A DNA stretch of 64,000 nt from Burkholderiales bacterium (GTDB lineage Bacteria; Pseudomonadota; Gammaproteobacteria; Burkholderiales; Burkholderiaceae_F): positions 372,001 through 436,000 of the forward strand of contig JADCGS010000001.1 in the NCBI GenBank assembly GCA_020248865.1. Reading direction: 5' to 3'. This document shows, in pieces, positions 8,953 through 17,434 of the stretch. Made by a program: the position numbers and the translations under genes. Each line of letters opens with the position of its first letter. Within the stretch, counting starts at the first letter, position 1. Under the pieces are notes generated by a model that had not been told where the DNA came from, did no database searches, and saw nothing but the letters and a program-made list of their open reading frames with translations.

Positions 8953-9160
8953 GTGCTGACTCTCTTTCTGGGAAATCACAACGCGTCCGGCCCGGCTGCT
9001 CCGCCCGTGAACATACCGCCATTGCCGCGCCTGCCGGACGACCCCGACCATTACGCTCATCAGGCCCATTACGTTCGCGGGCTAGCCGGACAGCCACACC
9101 CCCCACAGCGCGCAACAGTGCTATGCCGGCGCGACCTACCGATTTCGCGAAAAGCCCTCC
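8953..9160 (-). other. Long 5' leader of the rpsP operon (gene-free stretch 8953-9356)
   Basis: No gene is seen between rpsP and the TM2 gene (about 400 bases). The left half would be a roughly 200-base untranslated leader of the rpsP mRNA if the promoter at 9161-9189 is used; it contains an open frame continuous with rpsP but no ribosome binding site for it. The right half (9190-9356) shows nothing recognisable. Leader-mediated autoregulation is possible but no known ribosomal-protein binding structure was recognised. Confidence 0.4.
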
Positions 9161-9189
9161 ATTCTAGCGACCCATCCCGGCACGGGCAA
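9161..9189 (-). promoter_or_regulatory. Sigma-70 type promoter of the rpsP operon
   Basis: On the minus strand a -35 element TTGCCC (9184-9189) is followed by a 17-base spacer and a -10 element TAGAAT (9161-9166). Both match the consensus well and the spacing is ideal. The predicted transcription start is near 9154. Confidence 0.7.
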
Positions 9190-9356
9190 GTTGACGCAAG
9201 ACGCTGCAGGTCGGCTTCCGCCGGGACCGTCGTCATGCGCGCATCGCTACGGCAGCCATGGACCCCGCGACGACGACCGTATCATCGCGCGGGGAAAGCG
9301 CCTGCCGCGGCGCTCCCAAGGACGCGTAACCGCGACCGCCGCACGAACAGGGTCCA

Positions 9357-9779
9357 GTGAGTTCTTCTCCCACCCGCTTCCGACACAAGGCTCTGGCGGC
9401 CCTGCTCGCCTTCGCACTCGGCGGAGTCGGCGCGCACCGGCTCTACCTGGGCCTGCGCGCGTGGTGGCTGCCGCTGGCCGTCACCATGGTCATGGTTCCG
9501 CTGCTGTTCGGCGTGCGCAACTGGTATCAGACGCCGCCTTTTTTCATCGCCATGGTGCCGGTGGTGGCCGGCTTCGTTCACGCGCTGGTGCTGGCACTGA
9601 TGCCGGACGAGAAGTTCGATGCGCGCTACAACGCGGGGTCGGTGCGGCGCAACGGTAGCGGATGGGATGCGGTTCTGGTGGCGATTTTCACCCTGTTCGT
9701 GGGCACCACGGTGCTGATGACCACGCTGGTGCTGCTGTTCCAGACGTGGTTCGAGCACTCCTTGGGCCTGGCGCGTTGA
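9357..9779 (+). CDS. TM2 domain-containing membrane protein
   Basis: The 140-residue product has a TM2-like N-terminal hairpin: a hydrophobic segment ending in the family turn GGVGAHRLYLG (about residues 21-31), then a second membrane segment. Two more hydrophobic stretches follow (about residues 58-75 and 105-125), so four membrane passes are likely. The start codon is GTG (9357), preceded by an AGGG stretch. The function of bacterial TM2 proteins is unknown. It is convergent with the radical SAM gene, leaving only 9 bases between the stops. Confidence 0.8.
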   Translation: MSSSPTRFRHKALAALLAFALGGVGAHRLYLGLRAWWLPLAVTMVMVPLLFGVRNWYQTPPFFIAMVPVVAGFVHALVLALMPDEKFDARYNAGSVRRNGSGWDAVLVAIFTLFVGTTVLMTTLVLLFQTWFEHSLGLAR

Positions 9780-9788
9780 TCCCCAGAC

Positions 9789-10961
9789 CTAGAACAGCCC
9801 GAGCTGCCGCTCGTCCGGCGACGGCGGAGCGAACAGATCGGTGCGCAGCGGTGGCTGGTCGTTGCCCGTCAGCCCCAAGCGCGTGCAAGCCTTTGCAAAC
9901 CGCTGCCGGATGAGGTCGGCCCACACGCCCTCGCCCTTCATGCGCGTCTTGAACTGCGCGTCATAAGCCTTGCCGCCGCGCATCTCGCGCACGCGGTTCA
10001 TGACCCTCTCGGCACTTTGGGGAAAGTGCGCCTGCAGCCACTGCTCGAACAGCGGGCTCACCTCCCACGGCAGGCGCAGCACGGTGTAGTGCGCCTGCCG
10101 GGCGCCCGCGGCGGCGGCCGCCGCCAGGATCTTCTCCAGTTCGGGCTCATTGATGAACGGAATGATCGGTGCCGCGTTCACGTGGACCGGCACACCGGCG
10201 CGGGCCAGGGTTTCGACGGTGCGCAGCCGGCGCGCGGGGCTGGCGCAGCGCGGCTCCAGGGTGCGGGCGACCTCCGGTTCGAGCGTGGTGATGCTGACGA
10301 ACACACCGGCCAGCCCCGTGGCTGCCGCCTGCCGCAGCAGATCGAGGTCGCGCTCGACCAGACTCGCCTTGGTGACGATCGTGAACGGGTGCCGGCACTG
10401 GACCAGCAGTTCGAGCAAGGCGCGCGTGATCCGCAGCTCGCGCTCGATGGGCTGGTAGGCGTCGGTCGCCGAACCGATGTTGACGACGGCGGGTCGATAG
10501 CCGGGCGCGGCCAGTTCTTCCCGCAGCACGGCGGCGGCATTGACCTTGGCCACCAGCCTGGTCTCGAAGTCGAGACCGGGCGACAGGTTCAGGTAGCTGT
10601 GGGTGGGCCGTGCGTAGCAGTAGATGCAACCGTGCTCGCAGCCGCGATACGGGTTGATGGAGCGGTCGAACGGGATATCCGGCGACTCGTTGTAGGCGAG
10701 CAGGCTCTTGACGCGCTCGTGCATCACCGTGGTCGGCAGCGGCGGCAGGTCGGCCCCATCCTCACGCAGCGCGTGGTCGAGTGCATCGCCGTCGACTTCG
10801 CGCTGCAGCGACTCGAACCGGTGCGGCAAGTTGGCTACCGCACCACGACCCTTGCGCGGCGCCGGCAGCACCGGGGCCACGGCCGGCGACCCCGCCGGCG
10901 CGGCTGCGCCATGGGTCTGCACCACGCGCTGCGCCGGATTGCGGCGCGGCGGCGCCGACAC
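9789..10961 (-). CDS. PA0069 family radical SAM protein
   Basis: The 390-residue protein carries the CxxxCxxC radical SAM cluster as CEHGCIYC (about residue 108), preceded by SINPYRGCEHG, and the rest of the spore-photoproduct-lyase-like fold: NIGSATDAYQPIERELRITR, TIVTKASLVERDLDLL and HVNAAPIIPFINEPELEKIL. The substrate of the PA0069 branch is unknown. The start codon is GTG, 2 bases after the stop of the DUF3501 gene, so it is very likely the last member of the rubrerythrin operon. Confidence 0.9.
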   Translation of the reverse strand: MSAPPRRNPAQRVVQTHGAAAPAGSPAVAPVLPAPRKGRGAVANLPHRFESLQREVDGDALDHALREDGADLPPLPTTVMHERVKSLLAYNESPDIPFDRSINPYRGCEHGCIYCYARPTHSYLNLSPGLDFETRLVAKVNAAAVLREELAAPGYRPAVVNIGSATDAYQPIERELRITRALLELLVQCRHPFTIVTKASLVERDLDLLRQAAATGLAGVFVSITTLEPEVARTLEPRCASPARRLRTVETLARAGVPVHVNAAPIIPFINEPELEKILAAAAAAGARQAHYTVLRLPWEVSPLFEQWLQAHFPQSAERVMNRVREMRGGKAYDAQFKTRMKGEGVWADLIRQRFAKACTRLGLTGNDQPPLRTDLFAPPSPDERQLGLF

Positions 10962-10963
10962 GG

Positions 10964-11545
10964 CTAGGCGAAGTCGCGCGCCAGGGCCACCTGCACCGCC
11001 GGAGCGATCTCGTCGATCCGCACCGGGTAGTGCGCGTGATCCACGCCAGCGGCGATCGCCGCTCCACCCTTGAAGTCGGCGATCATGGCCGGGCTGAACT
11101 CGAAGCGCAGGAAATGCACCGACGAGGTCTTCTCGTCGTTCTCGCGCTCCAGGTCCTCGTCGGCGATGGCATAGACGCGCGCGTGGCCGTCGACCTGCAG
11201 ATACACACGGTCTTCCACGCCCTTGAGCTTAGCCAGTTCGCGCTTGCGCACGGCCGGATCGTCGTACTCGATCATCATGGTCGCCTTCAGATTGGCGCCA
11301 TCGGGCACGAGCGGGTTGTAGGCCTCGAGCTCGTCCTGGATGCCGGCCTCCTCGAACGTCTTCTCGATGCGCAGCATTTCCTGGATCTGGTAGCGGATCG
11401 TGAGCTCGTCCTCGAAGATCAGTGTCACGTGCTCGCCCAGGTGCAGCTTGCGGTTCTTCTTGTGCTCCAGCACGCGCGCACGAAACTCCTTGCGCTGGCG
11501 GGCATAGGCCTCCAGGGTCAGGAGGCTGTCGCGCGAAATGGCCAT
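10964..11545 (-). CDS. DUF3501 family protein
   Basis: The 193-residue protein matches the DUF3501 pattern: an N-terminal SLLTLEAYARQRKEFRARVLEHKKNR, then HLGEHVTLIFEDELTIRYQIQEMLRIEK, and a C-terminal segment with SSVHFLRFEF. Its biochemical function is unknown. The start at 11545 is preferred because GGAG lies six bases upstream; an ATG at 11566 would add seven residues but has no ribosome binding site. It lies between the CCG-domain Fe-S protein and the radical SAM gene, an arrangement that suggests one oxidative-stress or redox function. Confidence 0.85.
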   Translation of the reverse strand: MAISRDSLLTLEAYARQRKEFRARVLEHKKNRKLHLGEHVTLIFEDELTIRYQIQEMLRIEKTFEEAGIQDELEAYNPLVPDGANLKATMMIEYDDPAVRKRELAKLKGVEDRVYLQVDGHARVYAIADEDLERENDEKTSSVHFLRFEFSPAMIADFKGGAAIAAGVDHAHYPVRIDEIAPAVQVALARDFA

Positions 11546-11575
11546 CGTCATCTCCGTGTCCTTCATGTGTTTCGT

Positions 11576-12931
11576 TCAATCGATTCCGTAAGCAATGCGT
11601 ACCAGCGTCAGCGGATGCGCGTTGACCGGCGTCTTGCCGCCGAGCGCATCGCGGCTGAAACTGGCGATCCCCTGCTCGATGTGGTGGCCGGCCAGCTGGC
11701 AGTCCGAGCTGATGAAGTCGGGCTGCGCCTCGGCCATGCGCTTGAACACCGGCTTGCCGATCTTCATGGCCATCGCGTGGTACTCGACGCGCGTGCCCCA
11801 CAGGCCCGAGTGGCCGGAGCAGCGTTCCACGGTGGTCAGCTTGATGTCCGGCGTGAGCTTCAGGAACTCCTCGGTCTTGCGGCCGATGTTCTGAACGCGC
11901 CCGTGGCAGGGAATGTGATAGGAGACCGTGCCGAGGGACTGCTTGAAGTCGGTCTTCAGCAGACCGTCCTTGTTGCGCGCGACCAGGTACTCGAACGGAT
12001 CCCACATGGCCGCCTTGACGGCCTGCACATCGGCGTCCTGCGGGAACATCAGCGGCAGCTCCTGCTTGTACATCAGCGTGCAGGACGGGATCGGCGTGAC
12101 GATTGCCCAGCCCTCTCGTGCGAGCTGTGCCAGTTGCGGCATGTTGGCGTTCTTCAGCCTCTCGACGGCATCCAGGTCGCCGATCTCCAGCTTGGGCATG
12201 CCGCAGCAGGCCGCCTTCTCGACGATCACGTAGGGGATGGCGTTGTGCTCGAGCACCTTGACCAGGTCATGGCCGATGCCGGGCTCGTTGTAGTTGACGT
12301 AGCAGGTCGAGTAGATCGCCACCTTGCCCGGCGTCTTGGCGCCGTCCTGTACCGCGGCGGCGGTGTTCGAAGCCGCTGCGGCGGTGAACTTCTTCGGCGC
12401 GAACGATGGCATCCAGGCGTCGCGATGGATGCCGAACTGCCGTTCCACCACCTTGCGCGCGACCGGCATGCGGTTCACCGCATTGATGGTCTGCGTGACG
12501 ATCGGAATGCCCGCGAACATGCCGACTTTGTCGGTGGAGGTGAGAAACTCATCGCTGCCCTTGGTGCGGCCCTGCTGGTGATACACGGCCTTGGCGCGCA
12601 GCATGAGGTGCGGGAAGTCCAGGTTCCACGGGTGCGGCGGCACGTACGGGCACTTGGTCATGAAACACATGTCGCACAGGTAGCACTGGTCGACGACGTC
12701 CTTGAACTTTTCCTTGGGCACGCCGTCGAGCTCGCCCGTCGGCCCGTTGTCCACCAGGTCGAACAGCGTGGGAAACGCGCCGCACAGCGACACGCAGCGG
12801 CGGCAGCCGTGGCAGATGTCGTAGACGCGCTCCAGCTCCTTGTTGAGGGCCGCCTCGTCGTAGAACGCCGGATTCTTCCAGTCGAGGGCGTGCCGCGTCG
12901 GCGCCTCGAGACTTCCTTCGCGAACCGTCAT
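11576..12931 (-). CDS. Heterodisulfide-reductase-like (Fe-S)-binding protein with CCG domain
   Basis: The 451-residue protein has two 4Fe-4S motifs near the N-terminus (C40, C43, C46 and C50 in CHGCRRCVSLC, and CYLCDMCFMTKCP about 40 residues later) and two C-terminal cysteine-rich regions of the CCG type (KAACCGMPKLE and VERCSGHSGLWG, with an IPCH motif between them). This layout resembles GlpC and the HdrB/HdrD subunits that pass electrons to a quinone or disulfide. No flavin subunit is adjacent. As second gene of the rubrerythrin operon it may be the electron donor or partner of the diiron protein, which is an inference from position. Confidence 0.88.
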   Translation of the reverse strand: MTVREGSLEAPTRHALDWKNPAFYDEAALNKELERVYDICHGCRRCVSLCGAFPTLFDLVDNGPTGELDGVPKEKFKDVVDQCYLCDMCFMTKCPYVPPHPWNLDFPHLMLRAKAVYHQQGRTKGSDEFLTSTDKVGMFAGIPIVTQTINAVNRMPVARKVVERQFGIHRDAWMPSFAPKKFTAAAASNTAAAVQDGAKTPGKVAIYSTCYVNYNEPGIGHDLVKVLEHNAIPYVIVEKAACCGMPKLEIGDLDAVERLKNANMPQLAQLAREGWAIVTPIPSCTLMYKQELPLMFPQDADVQAVKAAMWDPFEYLVARNKDGLLKTDFKQSLGTVSYHIPCHGRVQNIGRKTEEFLKLTPDIKLTTVERCSGHSGLWGTRVEYHAMAMKIGKPVFKRMAEAQPDFISSDCQLAGHHIEQGIASFSRDALGGKTPVNAHPLTLVRIAYGID

Positions 12932-12965
12932 GGGCTTGTTCTGATGTGGGAGGGGAGAGGATCAG

Positions 12966-12992
12966 CGCCGCGCCCTTGCGTGGGGCGCGGCG
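12966..12992 (-). terminator. Second intercistronic hairpin after rubrerythrin
   Basis: Perfect 10-bp arms CGCCGCGCCC (12966-12975) and GGGCGCGGCG (12983-12992) enclose a 7-base loop. With the hairpin at 13005-13029 it fills the 110-base gap between rubrerythrin and the Fe-S gene. There is no T tract on the minus strand, so it may protect the upstream mRNA from 3' decay rather than end transcription. Confidence 0.5.
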
Positions 12993-13004
12993 TCTGCGGC
13001 GGCG

Positions 13005-13029
13005 GGAAGCGGCGCCTGGCGCCGCTTCC
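13005..13029 (-). terminator. First intercistronic hairpin after rubrerythrin
   Basis: Perfect 11-bp arms (GGAAGCGGCGC and GCGCCGCTTCC) with a 3-base loop start 12 bases after the rubrerythrin stop. The stem is very stable. It could be an attenuator that lets rubrerythrin be made in excess over the downstream genes. The sequence after it lacks a T run. Confidence 0.55.
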
Positions 13030-13041
13030 GCTGCGGCGGCG

Positions 13042-13464
13042 TCAGTCGACGATCGCGTCGAGCGTCCTCTGGAACTTGTTGGCGTGCGAACGCTCGGCCT
13101 TGGCCAGCGTCTCGAACCAGTCGGCAATCTCGTCGAAGCCTTCGTCACGCGCCGTCTTGGCCATGCCCGGGTACATGTCGGTGTACTCGTGCGTCTCGCC
13201 GGCAATGGCGGCCTTCAGGTTGTCCTTGGTGGCGCCGATGGGCAGACCGGTGGCCGGATCGCCGACGGCCTCCAGGTATTCGAGGTGGCCGTGCGCATGG
13301 CCGGTCTCGCCCTCGGCGGTCGACCGGAACACGGCGGCGACATCGTTGTAGCCCTCGACGTCGGCCTTGGCCGCGAAGTACAGGTAGCGGCGATTGGCCT
13401 GCGATTCGCCCGCGAAGGCGGCTTTCAGGTTGTCTTCGGTCTTGGTGCCCTTCAGATGAGCCAT
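13042..13464 (-). CDS. Rubrerythrin family diiron protein without rubredoxin domain
   Basis: The 140-residue four-helix protein keeps the diiron ligands of rubrerythrins: E20 in [11 protein letters not shown], the [10 protein letters not shown] segment in helix two, GETHEYTDM in helix three and [10 protein letters not shown] in helix four. The C-terminal rubredoxin domain of classical rubrerythrin is missing, so electrons must come from another protein. The family reduces hydrogen peroxide. A GGAG precedes the ATG by six bases, and a sigma-70 promoter with 17-base spacing lies about 70 bases upstream. The gene leads the operon with the Fe-S, DUF3501 and radical SAM genes. Confidence 0.92.
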   Translation of the reverse strand: MAHLKGTKTEDNLKAAFAGESQANRRYLYFAAKADVEGYNDVAAVFRSTAEGETGHAHGHLEYLEAVGDPATGLPIGATKDNLKAAIAGETHEYTDMYPGMAKTARDEGFDEIADWFETLAKAERSHANKFQRTLDAIVD

Positions 13465-13533
13465 GTTTGCTCCAGGTGGATTTGCAACGGGAGGATGCTC
13501 GCGCGCGTGACGAGACGCGCCGCAGCGGGACGG

Positions 13534-13562
13534 ACTGTACTGCGCGGCGCGGGACCGCTCAA
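13534..13562 (-). promoter_or_regulatory. Promoter of the rubrerythrin operon
   Basis: On the minus strand TTGAGC (13557-13562) and TACAGT (13534-13539) are separated by exactly 17 bases. Transcription would start near 13527, leaving a leader of about 60 bases before the rubrerythrin ATG. Confidence 0.6.
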
Positions 13563-13570
13563 TCGAGCGT

Positions 13571-13599
13571 GGCTATGCGGCCCATAGGGTCGGGCTATG
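13571..13599 (-). promoter_or_regulatory. Three CTATG/CATAG repeats upstream of the rubrerythrin -35
   Basis: GGCTATG (13571-13577) and GGCTATG within 13592-13599 are direct copies 22 bases apart, and CCCATAG (13581-13587) between them is an inverted copy. They lie just upstream of the -35 element, where an activator would bind with two-turn spacing. No known regulator motif was recognised in them. Confidence 0.4.
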
Positions 13600-13711
13600 A
13601 GGCGGGCTTGCCGCCCGCGGTTGATCAGACCTCCGCAGGCAGGCGCGCCAAGCGCGTGCCCGCAGCTAGCCCGCCCCCTTGCCTGGCCCGCACTGCAGCG
13701 AGGCGCGCGCC

Positions 13712-15517
13712 TCAGAACTGCTCGTCGGCCAGTGCCAGCACGCCGGGAGCGCCGAACACGATCGCATCGGCCTGCCCTTCGCAGCCGCTCAGGTAGTGAT
13801 CGGCGAAGAAGCGCGCCGTGCCGATCTTGGCGCGCAGGAAGGCGGCATCGCCGTCGCCTTCCGCCAGTTGCCGGGTGGCGACCTGCGCTGCACGCGCAAG
13901 GTGCCAGCCGCCGTGCACGATGCCGGCGAGCTTCAGATAGGGCACCGAGCCCGCATAGACGCCACGCACGTCGGTCTTGGAGTGGTCGACCACGTAGTCA
14001 ATGACACGCTCGTAGGCCGCCGCCGCAGCCAGCAGACGGCTGCCGATGGCCACCAGTTGCGCGTCCTGCGATTTCACCAGCTCGCCGCCCGTATCGAGCA
14101 TCTGCGCACTGAAGTAGCGCGCCGTGGCCCCGCCGTCGCGGGCCGTCTTGCGGCCGACCAGGTCGTTGGCCTGGATGGCGGTGGTGCCCTCGTAGATAGT
14201 CAGGATGCGGGCGTCCCGGTAGTGCTGGGCGGCGCCCGTTTCCTCGATGAATCCCATTCCTCCATGCACCTGCACCCCGGTGGAGGCCACGTCGATCGAC
14301 ATCTCCGTGCTCCAGCCCTTGACGATCGGCACGAGGTACTCATAGGCCGCCTTGGCCTGCCGGCGAACGCCGTCCTCCGGATGCGCGTGCGCCAGGTCGT
14401 TGTAGCCGGCTGCCACGTAGGCTGTCGCGCGCGCCGCCTCGGTCTGCGCACGCATGCTCATCAGCATGCGCCGTACATCCGGGTGGCGGATGATCGGCAC
14501 CGGTCCGCTGGAGCCTTCGACGGCGCGGCTCTGGACGCGCTCGCGCGCATAGGCGACCGCCTTCTGGTAGGCGCGCTCGGCGATCGCGATGCCCTGCATG
14601 CCCACCTGGTAGCGCGCCGCGTTCATCATGATGAACATGTACTCCAGGCCGCGGTTCTCCTCGCCCACCAGGTAGCCGACCGCCCCAGGGCCCACCTCTG
14701 CCTTGTCGTCTCCGTAGACCAGCACGCAGGTCGGGCTCGCCTTGATTCCCAGCTTGTGCTCGATGCTGGCGCAGTAGACGTCGTTGCGCTTGCCCCTGGC
14801 GCCCTTCGCGTCGACCACGAACTTCGGCACGATGAACAGGGAGATACCCTTCACGCCTTCCGGTGCATCGGGCGTACGCGCCAGCACCAGGTGCACGATG
14901 TTCTCGGCCAGGTCGTGCTCGCCGTAGGTGATGTAGATTTTCTGGCCGAAAACACGGTAGGAGCCGTCGCCCTGCGGCACGGCCTTGGTGCGCACCTGCG
15001 ACAGATCCGAGCCGGCCTGCGGCTCGGTCAGGTTCATCGTGCCCGTCCAGGTGCCGTCGATCAGCCGGGGGACGTACAACCGCTTCTGCGCATCGCTGCC
15101 CGCGGTGAGCAGCGCCTCGATGGCACCGTCGGTCAGCAGCGGACACAGCGCGAACGACAGATTGGCCGACTGCAGCATCTCCATGCAGGCAGCCGCCACG
15201 ATCCGGGGCAGGCCCTGGCCGCCGTACTCCGCGGGATGCTGCACGCCCTGCCAGCCAGCGGCCACGAATCCCCGGAACGCCACCTTGAAGCCCGGCGTGG
15301 TGGTCACTTCACCGGCGTTCCATCGGGCCGGCTTCAGGTCGCCAGTCCAGTTCAGCGGCGCCAGCGCCTCGCCGCAGAAGCGCGCGCTTTCCTCCAGCAC
15401 CGCGACCACCGTCTCGTCGGTGGCGTCTTCGCTGCCCGGCAGTTTCTGCACGTTGGCCAGACCGGCCAGCTCGCGCATGACGAACAGCATGTCCTTGATC
15501 GGGGCCGTGTAGCTCAA
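13712..15517 (-). CDS. Acyl-CoA dehydrogenase, long form (C-terminal extended)
   Basis: The 601-residue protein has the acyl-CoA dehydrogenase core: TGTMNLTEPQAGSD for FAD/substrate binding, a helical domain, and the catalytic-base region ILTIYEGTTAIQANDL. An extra C-terminal domain of about 130 residues is typical of the long FadE/DmdC-like family. Products are trans-2-enoyl-CoAs, with electrons passed to ETF, whose genes are directly upstream. The start codon is TTG (15517), supported by GAGGAG six bases before it. The chain-length specificity cannot be read from the sequence. Confidence 0.92.
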   Translation of the reverse strand: MSYTAPIKDMLFVMRELAGLANVQKLPGSEDATDETVVAVLEESARFCGEALAPLNWTGDLKPARWNAGEVTTTPGFKVAFRGFVAAGWQGVQHPAEYGGQGLPRIVAAACMEMLQSANLSFALCPLLTDGAIEALLTAGSDAQKRLYVPRLIDGTWTGTMNLTEPQAGSDLSQVRTKAVPQGDGSYRVFGQKIYITYGEHDLAENIVHLVLARTPDAPEGVKGISLFIVPKFVVDAKGARGKRNDVYCASIEHKLGIKASPTCVLVYGDDKAEVGPGAVGYLVGEENRGLEYMFIMMNAARYQVGMQGIAIAERAYQKAVAYARERVQSRAVEGSSGPVPIIRHPDVRRMLMSMRAQTEAARATAYVAAGYNDLAHAHPEDGVRRQAKAAYEYLVPIVKGWSTEMSIDVASTGVQVHGGMGFIEETGAAQHYRDARILTIYEGTTAIQANDLVGRKTARDGGATARYFSAQMLDTGGELVKSQDAQLVAIGSRLLAAAAAYERVIDYVVDHSKTDVRGVYAGSVPYLKLAGIVHGGWHLARAAQVATRQLAEGDGDAAFLRAKIGTARFFADHYLSGCEGQADAIVFGAPGVLALADEQF

Positions 15518-15543
15518 GCGCGTCTCCTCAACTCCGGAATGAT

Positions 15544-15576
15544 CCGGGGCACAGGCGGCGGCGCACTGTGCCCCGG
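15544..15576 (-). terminator. Hairpin between etfA and the acyl-CoA dehydrogenase
   Basis: Perfect 11-bp arms CCGGGGCACAG (15544-15554) and CTGTGCCCCGG (15566-15576) enclose an 11-base loop, about 36 bases after the etfA stop. It could end or attenuate the etfBA message before the dehydrogenase gene. No T tract follows. Confidence 0.5.
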
Positions 15577-15612
15577 GGAATCACCGCTTCGGTGGCTCCT
15601 CGACGTGCCGCG

Positions 15613-16545
15613 TCAACCCAGTTCCTTGACGAGTTGCGGCACCGCCTCGAACAGGTCGGCGACCAGACCGTAGTCGGCCACCGCGAAAATCGGCGCCTCC
15701 GGATCCTTGTTGACGGCGACGATCACCTTGCTGTCCTTCATCCCGGCCAGATGCTGGATTGCACCCGAGATGCCGACCGCCAGATACAGCTGCGGGGCCA
15801 CCACCTTGCCGGTCTGGCCCACCTGCCAGTCGTTGGGCGCATAGCCCGCGTCGACCGCCGCGCGCGATGCGCCCATCGCTGCGCCCAGCTTGTCGGCCAG
15901 CGGTTCGAGCAGCTTGAAGTTTTCGGCCGAGCCCATGCCGCGGCCGCCGGAGACCACCACCTTGGCGCCCTGCAGCTCCGGCCGGTCGCTCTTGGCGATA
16001 TCGCGCGAATTGAAGGTTGAAAGCCCGGTATCGGGTGTCACCGCGACCGTCTCCACGGCCGCGCTCGCGCCCGTCGGCGCGGCTGGATCGAAGTTGGTGG
16101 GGCGCGCCGTAACCACTTTGACCGCGTCGCTGCTCTGCACGGTCGCGATGGCGTTGCCCGCATAGATGGGGCGTGTGAAGGTGTCGGCCGACTCCACGCT
16201 GATGATGTCGGAGACCTGCGCGCTGTCGAGCAGCGCGGCCACCCGCGGCATCACGTTCTTGCCGGTGGCCGTGGCCGCCGCGAAGACGTGGCTGTAGCCC
16301 TGCGCCACCGCCGCCACCTGGGCGGCAACGTTCTCGGCAAGCTGATGCGCCAGGTGCGGCGCATCGGCCACCAGGACCTTGGTCACGCCAGCCACCTGGG
16401 CGGCCTGCTGCGCCACCGCGGCGCAGCCGCTGCCCGCGACCAGCACGTGCACCTGGCCGCCGGCCTTGGCCGCCGCAGTGACCACATTGAGGCTGGCCGG
16501 CTTCAGCTGAGCATTGTCGTGTTCTGCGAGTACGAGAGCGGGCAT
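15613..16545 (-). CDS. etfA: Electron transfer flavoprotein subunit alpha
   Basis: The 310-residue protein has the ETF-alpha FAD-binding domain with the family signature [25 protein letters not shown] block at about residues 250-270, preceded by [23 protein letters not shown]. It forms a heterodimer with EtfB and carries electrons from acyl-CoA dehydrogenases to ETF:quinone oxidoreductase. The frame is open far upstream through etfB, but the ATG at 16545 has a GGGAAG stretch before it and gives the standard N-terminus [17 protein letters not shown]. It lies 23 bases after etfB. Confidence 0.97.
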   Translation of the reverse strand: MPALVLAEHDNAQLKPASLNVVTAAAKAGGQVHVLVAGSGCAAVAQQAAQVAGVTKVLVADAPHLAHQLAENVAAQVAAVAQGYSHVFAAATATGKNVMPRVAALLDSAQVSDIISVESADTFTRPIYAGNAIATVQSSDAVKVVTARPTNFDPAAPTGASAAVETVAVTPDTGLSTFNSRDIAKSDRPELQGAKVVVSGGRGMGSAENFKLLEPLADKLGAAMGASRAAVDAGYAPNDWQVGQTGKVVAPQLYLAVGISGAIQHLAGMKDSKVIVAVNKDPEAPIFAVADYGLVADLFEAVPQLVKELG

Positions 16546-16568
16546 GGTCTGTTCTTCCCGGGATTGGG

Positions 16569-17321
16569 TCAGCCGAGCACCTTGGCTTCGGTCTTCAGCT
16601 TGGCTACCAGCGTGGCCACGTCGGGCACCTTGATGCCGGCCTTGCGAGCCGGCGGCTCGGTCACCTTCAGCGTCTTCAGCCGCGGCGCGACGTCGACGCC
16701 CAGATCGGCCGGCTTGAGCGTCTCGATCGGCTTCTTCTTGGCCTTCATGATGTTGGGCAGCGTCACGTAGCGCGGCTCGTTCAGCCGCAAATCGCTGGTG
16801 ATGACCGCCGGCAGCCGCAGCGTCACGGTCTCCAGGCCGCCGTCGACCTCGCGCGTGACGATCGCCCGGCCACCCTCGATCCTGACCTTGGAGGCAAAAG
16901 TGCCCTGCGCCATGCCGGTCAGCGCCGCCAGCATCTGGCCGGTCTGGTTGGCGTCGTCGTCGATGGCCTGCTTGCCGAGGATCAGCAGATCCGGCTTTTC
17001 CTTGTCGACGATCGCTTGCAACAGCTTGGCCACGGCCAGCGGCTGCAACTCCACGTCGGTTTCCAACAGGATGCCGCGATCGGCACCGATAGCCATCGCG
17101 GTACGCAGGGTTTCCTGGCACTGGGCAACGCCGCAGCTGACGGCCACCACCTCGGTGGCGACACCCTGCTCCTTGAGCCGGACGGCCTCCTCGATGGAAA
17201 TCTCGTCGAAGGGGTTCATCGACATCTTCACGTTGGCGATGTCGACCCCGCTTCCGTCCGACTTGACGCGGACCTTGACGTTGTAATCGACGACACGCTT
17301 GACAGGAACGATGATTTTCAT
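16569..17321 (-). CDS. etfB: Electron transfer flavoprotein subunit beta
   Basis: The 250-residue subunit begins [19 protein letters not shown] and contains the adenine-nucleotide-binding region with [22 protein letters not shown] and the C-terminal EtfB block [18 protein letters not shown] followed by [12 protein letters not shown]. It binds AMP and pairs with EtfA. The promoter has a perfect TATAAT about 53 bases upstream. It is the first gene of the etfB-etfA-dehydrogenase cluster. Confidence 0.97.
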   Translation of the reverse strand: MKIIVPVKRVVDYNVKVRVKSDGSGVDIANVKMSMNPFDEISIEEAVRLKEQGVATEVVAVSCGVAQCQETLRTAMAIGADRGILLETDVELQPLAVAKLLQAIVDKEKPDLLILGKQAIDDDANQTGQMLAALTGMAQGTFASKVRIEGGRAIVTREVDGGLETVTLRLPAVITSDLRLNEPRYVTLPNIMKAKKKPIETLKPADLGVDVAPRLKTLKVTEPPARKAGIKVPDVATLVAKLKTEAKVLG

Positions 17322-17374
17322 GGGGACGGTGAGCCCGGCAAACGCGGACTGCCGGTCAAAAGGCGTTTTCCGAG

Positions 17375-17380
17375 ATTATA
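17375..17380 (-). promoter_or_regulatory. Consensus -10 box upstream of etfB
   Basis: A perfect TATAAT is read on the minus strand 53 bases before the etfB ATG. No convincing -35 is seen at 16-18 bases, so the promoter may need an activator or rely on the strong -10 alone. Confidence 0.5.
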
Positions 17381-17434
17381 CGAACGACGGTGCGACGACT
17401 TGCCCGGCCGCGCCCCGAAATCCGGCCGTGGGCG

